Of a stretch of DNA of 6,784 bases, positions 1-5,617 are shown in pieces. Within the stretch, counting starts at the first letter, position 1; each line of letters starts with the position of its first letter. This stretch comes from Balneolales bacterium. GTDB lineage: Bacteria; Bacteroidota; Rhodothermia; Balneolales; Natronogracilivirgulaceae. A model generated the notes under the pieces. It was not told where the DNA came from. It ran no database searches and was given only the letters and a program-made list of their open reading frames with translations. The stretch is from the NCBI GenBank assembly GCA_007131625.1, contig SLQC01000004.1, positions 1-6,784 on the forward strand, in the 5' to 3' direction. The translations under genes were made by a program, and so were the position numbers.

Positions 1-16
1 AAAAAATACAGATCTG

Positions 17-799
17 ATGAACGTATTTTCACTTTCCGGGAAAGTGGTTGTCATTACCGGAGGATCAAAAGGAATCGGGAAAAGTATTTCAAAAAATTTT
101 GCCGCACAGGGAGCTCAGGTACATATTCTCGACCTGGATCAGATGAGCTTGGAGCGAACAGTCCAGGAGATTCGCAAAAGCGGCGGAAAAGCAAACAGCG
201 ATGTCATCAATGTGGCCTCCCGTCAGGAAGTCTATTCGGTGATGGATGCCATTTATGAGCAGTACAATTGTCTGAATATACTGGTAAACAACGCCGGCAT
301 AGCGCATATAGGCAACCTTGAAGAGACCAGTGAAGAGGATTTTGACAAGGTTTTTGCGGTCAATGTAAAAGGTGTGTTTCACTGTTCCTCTGCTGCGGTC
401 GCAAAGATGCGACACAATAATGGAGGTGTGATCCTGAACGTAGCCTCCATTGCAGCCAATCTCGGCATTTCGGACCGTTTTGCCTATTCGGCAAGCAAGG
501 GAGCGATACTGGCCATGACCTATTCCATTGCAAAAGACTTTCTGAAAGACCATATCCGATGCAATGCCATCTCCCCGGCACGGGTTCACACCCCATTTGT
601 GGATGGCTACTTAAGGCAGAACTATCCAGGAAAAGAGAAGGAGATGTTTGCTCAGCTCTCAGCCACACAGCCCATAGGAAGAATGGGCAAGCCCGATGAG
701 GTAGCCCATCTTGCCCTCTATTTATGTTCGGATGAGGCGGCCTTCATTACTGGCGCCAACTACCTGATCGATGGCGGTTTTACAAAATTAAATTCATGA
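17..799 (+). CDS. SDR-family NAD(P)-dependent oxidoreductase
   Basis: A classical short-chain dehydrogenase/reductase of 260 residues, the usual length, expected to be a soluble cytoplasmic enzyme oxidising an alcohol or reducing a ketone. The Rossmann cofactor motif TGGSKGIG is at residues 14-21. The acidic end of strand beta-2 (HILDLD, Asp39) favours NAD(H) over NADP(H). NNAG is at 91-94. The catalytic residues are Asn116, Ser144, Tyr157 and Lys161 (YSASK). The C-terminus has the familiar PIGRMGKPDEVA and ITGANYLIDGGF blocks. The substrate cannot be read from the sequence. The segment ISPARVHTPFVDGYL resembles, from memory, SDRs found near sugar-acid (L-fucose/L-rhamnose type) catabolic genes, so a 2-keto-3-deoxy-sugar-acid dehydrogenase is possible but weakly supported. 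Only 16 bases precede the ATG and they contain no SD, so the gene may belong to an operon starting before the window. It ends in TGA and converges on coaE, 34 bases away. Confidence 0.93.
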   Translation: MNVFSLSGKVVVITGGSKGIGKSISKNFAAQGAQVHILDLDQMSLERTVQEIRKSGGKANSDVINVASRQEVYSVMDAIYEQYNCLNILVNNAGIAHIGNLEETSEEDFDKVFAVNVKGVFHCSSAAVAKMRHNNGGVILNVASIAANLGISDRFAYSASKGAILAMTYSIAKDFLKDHIRCNAISPARVHTPFVDGYLRQNYPGKEKEMFAQLSATQPIGRMGKPDEVAHLALYLCSDEAAFITGANYLIDGGFTKLNS

Positions 800-833
800 G
801 TTTTGATCTTAAGGACAGCTTGGCAGTGCCTTT

Positions 834-1448
834 TTAAACTGACTTGCCTGTCCGGCTAAGCTCGGTCAGCTCCAGGTAAATGACCTCGGCTTTTTTTTCC
901 AGCTGCTCCTTGTTGCCGTCATTGATGATGATTAGATCGGCAAGCGGCTCCAGCTCTGAAAAATCTTTTTGTTTGGCGATCCGCTCTCGAACCCGCTGTT
1001 CATCGGTCTGATCGCGCTGAACAACCCGTTCTATCCGCTCTTCCTCCGGTGCTGTAACCATTATGACCGCTTCCAGATTGTCCGGTCTGCCGTCGTCAAG
1101 CAGCAGTGCCGCTTCGCGGACAAACATCGGCAAGCCTTCCGACCGTGCTTCTTCTTCGAGCTTTTCCAGTTCCCGGTAAACTATTGGATGGACCATTCGA
1201 TTCAGTTCTTCCACCCGTCCCTCTTCAAATGCTTTTTGCGCCAAATAGCTTCGGTTCAGGGTTCCGTCGGCATCATACACTTTTTGACCAAACGCATCTA
1301 CAATCTGTTCCCGCAGACCGGGATTACGAACCATCAGGGTTTTTGCCAGAGCATCAGCGTAGACAACCCGAGCCCCCATTCTCTCCCACACACTACAAAC
1401 GGTTGTTTTTCCACTTCCAATACCACCTGTAATTCCGATTCGGATCAT
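834..1448 (-). CDS. coaE: Dephospho-CoA kinase
   Basis: Catalyses the last step of coenzyme A synthesis: ATP-dependent phosphorylation of the ribose 3'-hydroxyl of dephospho-CoA, in the cytoplasm. The 204 residues match the family length. The P-loop GITGGIGSGKTT is at residues 5-16, followed by the conserved acidic site in YADALAK (Asp32). Next come the CoA-domain segment NRMVHPIV (83-90), REAALLLDDG (111-120), and the lid region with Arg and Gln residues (ERVVQRDQTDEQRVRERIAKQ). The closing strand LADLIIINDG (169-178) is the usual adenine-site end. It is the third gene of the probable prfB-nadB-coaE operon, beginning 35 bases after the nadB stop. The bases before its ATG (AGTCAGGC) give no real SD. 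It is the only gene here ending in TAA. No strong terminator is visible in the 34 bases before the opposing dehydrogenase gene. Confidence 0.96.
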   Translation of the reverse strand: MIRIGITGGIGSGKTTVCSVWERMGARVVYADALAKTLMVRNPGLREQIVDAFGQKVYDADGTLNRSYLAQKAFEEGRVEELNRMVHPIVYRELEKLEEEARSEGLPMFVREAALLLDDGRPDNLEAVIMVTAPEEERIERVVQRDQTDEQRVRERIAKQKDFSELEPLADLIIINDGNKEQLEKKAEVIYLELTELSRTGKSV

Positions 1449-1483
1449 GCCTGACTAGTATGTTAGTTAGAGTTTGGATTCAC

Positions 1484-3070
1484 TCATATGATCGTGTCAT
1501 GATTTTCAGATTCAACGGTTTGGGGATAGTCCGTCGTATAGTGCAGACCACGGCTCTCTTTACGGCTCATTGCAGATCTAATTATCATATAGGCATTGGC
1601 GATCAGGTTCCGCAGCTCACAAAGCGGCACACTAACCTTGGTTCTGTGGTAGTAATCCTCGGTCTCTTCATACAGAAAACGGGTGCGGCGAAACGCTCTT
1701 TCAAGCCGTAGATCACTTCGAACTATTCCTACATAATTCCACATAACTTGTTGAAGCTCTTGCTTGTTATGTGAAATGAGAATTTCTTCTTCCGAATTCA
1801 CGGTCCCGCTGTCATCCCATTCCGGCACCTCGGTATTCCAACGCACATCCCGGATATAAGATACTGACTGTTCCGCAGCCCGCTTCGAGAAGACGATCGC
1901 TTCAAGTAAACTATTGGATGCCAGTCTATTGGCACCATGCAACCCGGTAAATGCGACTTCCCCGGCACAAAATAGCCCGTGGATAAAAGTGCGCGCCTCC
2001 ATATCGGTGATCACCCCTCCACATAGATAATGAGCCGCAGGAACTACGGGTATCCAATCTCTCGTAATATCAATTCCATACAACCGGCATGTTTCAGTAA
2101 TGTGTGGAAAATGATTAATTATTGTGTCATTATCAATATGTGTAACATCGAGATAAACACACTCTTCTCCGGTTTTTTTTAAGTAATTGTCGATTGACCT
2201 TGCGACAATATCGCGAGGGGCCAGCTCCGCCCGATCGTCATATCCGGCCATAAATGCAGAGCCGTCACGTCCGCGCAGAATAGCCCCTTTGCCTCTGACA
2301 GCTTCCGAAATAAGAAATGAATTGGCTTCAGGAATATGGAGGGTCGTCGGATGAAACTGCATGAACTCCATATTTGCCACTCGTGCCTTGGCACGAAACG
2401 CCATAGCGATGCCGTCCCCTGTTGCAATGGAAGGATTCGTGGTGTGGAGATAGACCTGTCCGACCCCGCCGGTGGCGATCAGCGTCGCCCTGGAAAAGAT
2501 AGCCTCCACACGCCCCGATCGCGTATCGAAGACATAGGCGCCGAAACAATGGGTATCGGTATCGTACCGGGTGACTTTTTTCCCGAGATGATGTTCCGTA
2601 ATGAGCTCGAGTGCAAAATGGTGTTCGAAAACTCGAATATTGGAATGTTTTTCAGCGGCGGTAAGCAGCGCACTTTCAATCTCTTTTCCGGTACGATCAG
2701 CGGCATGCACAATTCGTTGCTTCGAATGCCCCCCTTCCCTTCCAAGGTCGAGTTTTCCATCTTTGCTCGTGAAACGGGCTCCCCAGTCCAGTAACTCGTG
2801 TACAACATCTGGGCCACTGCGCACAACCATATCCACCACCTCAGGATGGCACAATCCGGCACCGGCAATCAGCGTGTCTTCGATATGATCCTCAAACCGG
2901 TCATTTTCGTCAAGAACACTGGCCAGTCCTCCCTGCGCATAGTTGGTGTTGGACTCGGCCTTATCCTTTTTTGTGATAATGGCGACCGATCCGAAAGCCG
3001 CAACACGAAGTGCGTAGGAAAGTCCGGCTCCACCACTGCCAATTACGAGGAAATCAAATTTTTCAGACAT
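1484..3070 (-). CDS. nadB: L-aspartate oxidase (quinolinate synthetase B)
   Basis: FAD flavoprotein that oxidises L-aspartate to iminoaspartate, the first step of de novo NAD synthesis. In known members the flavin is re-oxidised by oxygen or fumarate, and NadA uses the product; nadA is not in this window. The protein has 528 residues, close to E. coli NadB at about 540. The dinucleotide-binding motif is GSGGAGLS (11-18), followed by NTNYAQGGLAS (41-51). A second FAD contact is ATGGVGQVY (199-207). The substrate site shows MQFHPTTL (His240), APRDIVAR (Arg286), PAAHYLCGGV (His347) and HGANRLASNSLLE (Arg382). A helical C-terminal domain ends in RGLHYTTDYP (507-516), a typical NadB/succinate dehydrogenase-family ending. 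The HPTT and LASNSLLE context and the absence of SdhA-specific extensions favour NadB over succinate dehydrogenase or fumarate reductase. The start codon lies inside the end of prfB (8-base overlap) without its own SD, suggesting translational coupling. Confidence 0.96.
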   Translation of the reverse strand: MSEKFDFLVIGSGGAGLSYALRVAAFGSVAIITKKDKAESNTNYAQGGLASVLDENDRFEDHIEDTLIAGAGLCHPEVVDMVVRSGPDVVHELLDWGARFTSKDGKLDLGREGGHSKQRIVHAADRTGKEIESALLTAAEKHSNIRVFEHHFALELITEHHLGKKVTRYDTDTHCFGAYVFDTRSGRVEAIFSRATLIATGGVGQVYLHTTNPSIATGDGIAMAFRAKARVANMEFMQFHPTTLHIPEANSFLISEAVRGKGAILRGRDGSAFMAGYDDRAELAPRDIVARSIDNYLKKTGEECVYLDVTHIDNDTIINHFPHITETCRLYGIDITRDWIPVVPAAHYLCGGVITDMEARTFIHGLFCAGEVAFTGLHGANRLASNSLLEAIVFSKRAAEQSVSYIRDVRWNTEVPEWDDSGTVNSEEEILISHNKQELQQVMWNYVGIVRSDLRLERAFRRTRFLYEETEDYYHRTKVSVPLCELRNLIANAYMIIRSAMSRKESRGLHYTTDYPQTVESENHDTII

Positions 3071-4179
3071 TGGACATCAGGTAAGCTTTGATAAAAGCAT
3101 CCAGGTCACCATCCATTACTCCTTCCACATCCGATGTTTCATGGTTGGTTCGGTGATCCTTGACCATATTATAGGGATGAAAGACGTAGGACCTGATCTG
3201 TGATCCCCACTCGTTTTTCATCTTGGTGCTCTCAAGTTTGTTTTTGGCTTGTTCCTTGATACGTTTTTCAAGATCATAGACTTTGGATTTTAGCATAACC
3301 ATAGCTTTTTCACGGTTTTGAAGCTGTGACCGTTCTTGCTGGCATTCGGCAACAATCCGCTCCTGCCTGCCATCCGACAAATTGCCGGTCCAGACGAGCC
3401 GAACTCCGGTCTCCACCTTGTTGACATTCTGACCACCCTTACCGCCGGAGTGAAAACGCTGGAGCTCAATATCGTCCTGATTCAGATCGATTTCAATTTC
3501 ATCGTCAATCATCGGAGTTACAAAAACAGAACAAAAGGAGGTGTGCCTGCGGGCGTTGCTGTCGAACGGTGAGATTCGCACCAGCCGGTGTACACCGTTT
3601 TCGGCCTTCAGGTAGCCATATGCAAAATTGCCTTTCACTTCGATAGTTGCACTTTTGATACCGGCAACATCTCCATGCTGATATTCGAGTACATTGGCAT
3701 CAAATCCACTTTTTTCGGCCCAACGGACATACATCCGGTAAATCATCTCTGCCCAATCCTGGCTTTCAGTACCTCCTGCTCCCGGATTGATGGTCACGAT
3801 AGTGTCGCGACGGTCGTCTGGTTCGTCGAGCATATTTTTAAACTCCAGATCTTCGACTTTCTCTTTGAGTCGCGCTACTTCATCATTGAATTCAGCTGCC
3901 ACATCATCTCCTTCCGACATAATCTCACGGAAGAGGGTGATATTCTGACGATGTTCATCGAGCTCATTCCATTTCTCGATCCAGTTTTTTTCATGGTTCA
4001 GATCCTGCATGAGTTTCTGTGCCCGGTCGGCATCATCCCAGAAACCGGGCTGTTGTGCCTGAAATTCAAGTTCTCCTATCCGTTCTTTACGCTTGTCGTA
4101 GTCAAAGATACCTCCTCAGCGCATCCACGCGCTGCAGCAGATCATCTACTTGTACCGTTGTATGTTGTAATTCGGCCAT
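3063..4179 (-). CDS. prfB: Peptide chain release factor 2 (RF2), made by programmed +1 frameshift
   Basis: Class I release factor that recognises UGA and UAA and triggers peptide release. The gene is in two frames: 4179-4105 encodes 25 residues (MAELQHTTVQ... to RRYL) and meets in-frame TGA at 4104-4102. Skipping T4104 joins it to DYDKRKERIGELEF, read from 4103 to the stop at 3065-3063, giving 371 residues (E. coli RF2 has 365). The stop at codon 26 is where I recall the E. coli one. Using full-length numbering, the protein has an N-terminal helical domain with FWDD (77-80), the PCRF segment INPGAGGTESQDWAEM (130-145), the stop-codon-reading tripeptide SPF (203-205; SPF marks RF2, PxT would mark RF1), and the catalytic GGQ (248-250) in HSGGKGGQNVNKVETG. 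The start at 4179 is fixed by an in-frame TAA five codons upstream. Starting at the ATG at 4010 would remove 56 conserved residues. It is the first gene of the likely prfB-nadB-coaE operon and ends in TGA. Confidence 0.96.
4101..4116 (-). promoter_or_regulatory. prfB programmed +1 ribosomal frameshift site
   Basis: Read on the minus strand, the site is AGGAGG (4116-4111), TAT (4110-4108), CTT (4107-4105), TGA (4104-4102), C (4101). It has every element of the well-studied RF2 autoregulatory site: an internal anti-SD-pairing stretch three bases before a slippery CUU codon, followed by UGA and then C, a poor termination context. When RF2 is scarce the ribosome pauses at UGA, slips from CUU to UUU and continues into the GAC TAC GAC frame; when RF2 is plentiful the ribosome terminates after 25 residues. 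The conserved RF2 residues encoded immediately downstream in the +1 frame confirm that this is not a sequencing error. Confidence 0.96.
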
Positions 4180-4349
4180 TCCTTCTTTGATTTAGTAGCG
4201 ATGGGTATTCACAAAAAACGGCACTTCGGATGGAGTAACCGTTTGATATATGAAAGATAACATGATTCGTACGGTTATGAAAGTGCTCCGGGTAAATCCG
4301 GGCAATCCGATCGTTAAAGTATATCTGAAAAAAAATTTATAAAGGAATA
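4180..4349 (-). other. Leader region between the small membrane protein gene and prfB
   Basis: These 170 non-coding bases carry no convincing gene. A T-rich run (TTTTTTTT in the minus reading, about 4328-4335) lies shortly after the stop of the small membrane protein gene, but no GC-rich stem precedes it, so a classical terminator is not supported. On the plus strand there are two TCCGGG copies at 4287-4292 and 4297-4302, plus a partial TCCG at 4306-4309, about ten bases apart. There is also a 7-base inverted repeat, TAACCGT (4236-4242) and ACGGTTA (4271-4277). The prfB operon promoter may lie here, but I could not identify a credible -35/-10 or Bacteroidota-type TAnnTTTG pair. The prfB ATG is preceded directly by AAAGAAGGA, a purine run too close to the start to be a normal SD. 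Confidence 0.3.
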
Positions 4350-4592
4350 TCAACGGGAGAAAATACGGGCCAGCAAGACCCCAACTACGACCCCACCGAT
4401 GAAGGAATAGATCACCCCTTCTTCTGGGTGGGATCGGACATATTTTCTGGCAGTTCTGTACTCCTGACGCAATTCGTTTTCCAGACGCTTTTTCTCATCA
4501 TTCAGCCGGTCCATAACCTCTTTATAGGATGAATCGATTTTTTTTGTAATATCATCCATAGTAACTTGTGTATTGGTCTTATCTTCTGTCAT
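4350..4592 (-). CDS. Small membrane-anchored coiled-coil protein, ElaB/YqjD/DUF883 or YtxH-like
   Basis: An 80-residue protein with a polar, charged N-terminal part (residues 1-12) and a long amphipathic, probably coiled-coil helix (about 13-50, MDDITKKIDSSYKEV through NDEKKRLENELRQEYRTARK). The linker YVRSHPEEG (51-59) leads to one hydrophobic glycine-containing segment (about 60-77), ending in ARIFSR. The layout of helix, V-R-x-x-P, then a C-terminal membrane anchor with a basic tail is typical of ElaB/YqjD/DUF883 proteins; some E. coli members of that group are inner-membrane proteins that bind ribosomes in stationary phase. YtxH-like stress proteins are the alternative. The assignment rests on architecture, not on a strong motif. 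I chose the ATG at 4592 because an A-rich leader precedes it. An in-frame ATG at 4631 would add MDALRFHLKKKSL, and one at 4559 is also possible. It is read toward prfB, 170 bases away, and ends in TGA. Confidence 0.72.
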   Translation of the reverse strand: MTEDKTNTQVTMDDITKKIDSSYKEVMDRLNDEKKRLENELRQEYRTARKYVRSHPEEGVIYSFIGGVVVGVLLARIFSR

Positions 4593-4793
4593 AAGTGATT
4601 TTTTTTTCAAGTGGAAACGTAGAGCATCCATGAGTCACAATCATGCTCTTGTGCGTTGAAGTCTCAGCATGGGTGTTACATAGCGCTTGTCCGTTTATTA
4701 TGTGTTGAATACACGAAAGCGTTCATTTTTTTGAAGATATAAAATTTTCGGATCACGTAACAGATACATCGGCAGCCGAAAACCAATAAGTGT
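4593..4793. promoter_or_regulatory. Divergent intergenic region, probable promoters for both flanking genes
   Basis: About 200 bases separate the divergently transcribed small membrane protein gene and the phosphatase gene, so each must have its promoter here or further away. On the plus strand, TTG at 4705-4707 followed 18 bases later by TTTTTTTG (4726-4733) is one mismatch from the Bacteroidota TTG...TAnnTTTG pattern, and TATAAA at 4738-4743 lies nearby. On the minus strand, TACGTTTC lies about 20 bases before the ATG at 4592 but has only a 16-base spacing from a TTG. None of these is strong enough to call individually. A short GTGT-TGAAT-ACAC dyad occupies 4702-4714. No SD precedes the phosphatase ATG (leader AACCAATAAGTGT). 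Confidence 0.35.
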
Positions 4794-5609
4794 ATGTTAG
4801 AAAAAGAGTTTCAAGCACGATTTAATTTGTTGTATCCTCATCTGGAGGAAGCCGGCCGTCAACTCCGGCTGCTGCAGCGTAAGCGAAATTTTGACGCCAG
4901 AACGAAGCGGGACGGCTCCATGGTAACTGATGCCGATGACAAAATGAGCCATTACTGGGTCGAGCTCCTGACTCAGGCGTTTCCGGGTGAAACCGTAATA
5001 AGTGAAGAGCAGGAGTCCACACATATATACGATGCCCGTGATTCGACGATCTGGTATGTTGATCCCATCGACGGAACAAGCATGTTTATCCAGGGCAGCC
5101 CAAATTATTTTGTACTTATCAGCCTGTGTCTTGCCGGCAAAGCCAGTTTCGGAATTTTATATCAGCCCGAACGAAACTGTGTTTTATACGGCAATCCTTA
5201 TATCCAGCCGCGGCTTTATACATCCTACCAGAACTATCGGGAAATTTATAAGCCTGCAAGCTGGCACCGTCAACTGCCACTTATTGTGAAAGGTGCCCCA
5301 CCGACACTCAGAACGCGGCTCGAAGCTGTCACGCATCTGCCGGTCCGGCGAACCACCGGTGCCGCTCACAATATCATCAGCCCGCTGAATGGGCCCATTT
5401 CCGGATTTTTAAGTTTTCGCAAAACCGCTTATTGGGATCTTGCCGCACCATCCGCCATAATGGAATCAGCCGGTTTCAAGACAAATATGCTCTACCGTGG
5501 CGAACCGGTGCGGTATAACAATGGGCAAGTATATTGCGACAGGTACTACTGTCTTCCTCCCGACACACCGGCCGATGTGATCGATTATGTAACCACTGTT
5601 ACGACCTGA
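4794..5609 (+). CDS. Inositol monophosphatase-family phosphatase (CysQ/HisN/IMPase-like)
   Basis: A 271-residue, Mg-dependent, lithium-sensitive-type phosphomonoesterase fold, cytoplasmic, with no signal peptide. The metal and catalytic motifs are present in family order: KRDGSMVTDAD (38-48, with Asp40, Thr45 and Asp48), ISEEQE (69-74, Glu71-Glu72), YVDPIDGT (88-95, Asp90 and Asp93), and AYWDLAAP (212-219, Asp215). This supports a working two- or three-metal site. Family members act on 3'-phosphoadenosine 5'-phosphate (CysQ), inositol phosphates, fructose bisphosphate or histidinol phosphate. Nothing here decides which, and no sulfur, inositol or histidine genes are adjacent. The middle region is unusual: after YQPERN the common glycine-rich G-x-G-A block is replaced by NPYIQPRLYTSYQNYREIYK (134-153), and the usual R-x-x-GSAA becomes RRTTGAAHNI (185-194). 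This suggests a divergent subfamily. The ATG is preceded by A-rich sequence without an SD. It ends in TGA, only 8 bases before the end of the opposing ABC transporter gene. Confidence 0.9.
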   Translation: MLEKEFQARFNLLYPHLEEAGRQLRLLQRKRNFDARTKRDGSMVTDADDKMSHYWVELLTQAFPGETVISEEQESTHIYDARDSTIWYVDPIDGTSMFIQGSPNYFVLISLCLAGKASFGILYQPERNCVLYGNPYIQPRLYTSYQNYREIYKPASWHRQLPLIVKGAPPTLRTRLEAVTHLPVRRTTGAAHNIISPLNGPISGFLSFRKTAYWDLAAPSAIMESAGFKTNMLYRGEPVRYNNGQVYCDRYYCLPPDTPADVIDYVTTVTT

Positions 5610-5617
5610 ACCGCACG

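Noticed and set aside
89..589. Minus-strand open frame of 166 codons inside the dehydrogenase gene
   Set aside because: It lies entirely opposite a clear SDR with all catalytic motifs, and its Cys/His/Ile-rich translation has no recognisable domain.
800..833. Possible terminator between the dehydrogenase and coaE (GGCAGTGCC followed by five T)
   Set aside because: The stem would be only three or four base pairs with a one- to three-base loop, too weak to call.
969..1454. Plus-strand open frame of 161 codons opposite coaE
   Set aside because: It is a shadow of a well-supported dephospho-CoA kinase; the translation is Phe/Cys-rich and shows no motif.
2336..2868. Several open frames on both strands inside nadB
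   Set aside because: They overlap conserved NadB coding sequence and their translations look like antisense or out-of-frame products.
3063..4010. Reading prfB as an N-terminally truncated gene or pseudogene starting at 4010
   Set aside because: Conserved RF2 sequence continues upstream to 4103 and joins, through a classic +1 frameshift site, to a proper start at 4179.
3588..4190. Plus-strand open frame of 200 codons opposite prfB
   Set aside because: It runs across the prfB frameshift site and RF2 domain 1; the Phe/Ile-rich translation lacks any family signature.
4245..4305. Sigma-70 or TAnnTTTG-like promoter before prfB (TATATC, TATCTTTC, TTGCCC)
   Set aside because: None of the -10-like boxes has a partner -35 or -33 element at acceptable spacing.
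4593..4640. Bacteroidota-type promoter TACGTTTC for the small membrane protein gene
   Set aside because: The last base deviates from TAnnTTTG and the nearest TTG is only 16 bases away, shorter than the usual spacing.
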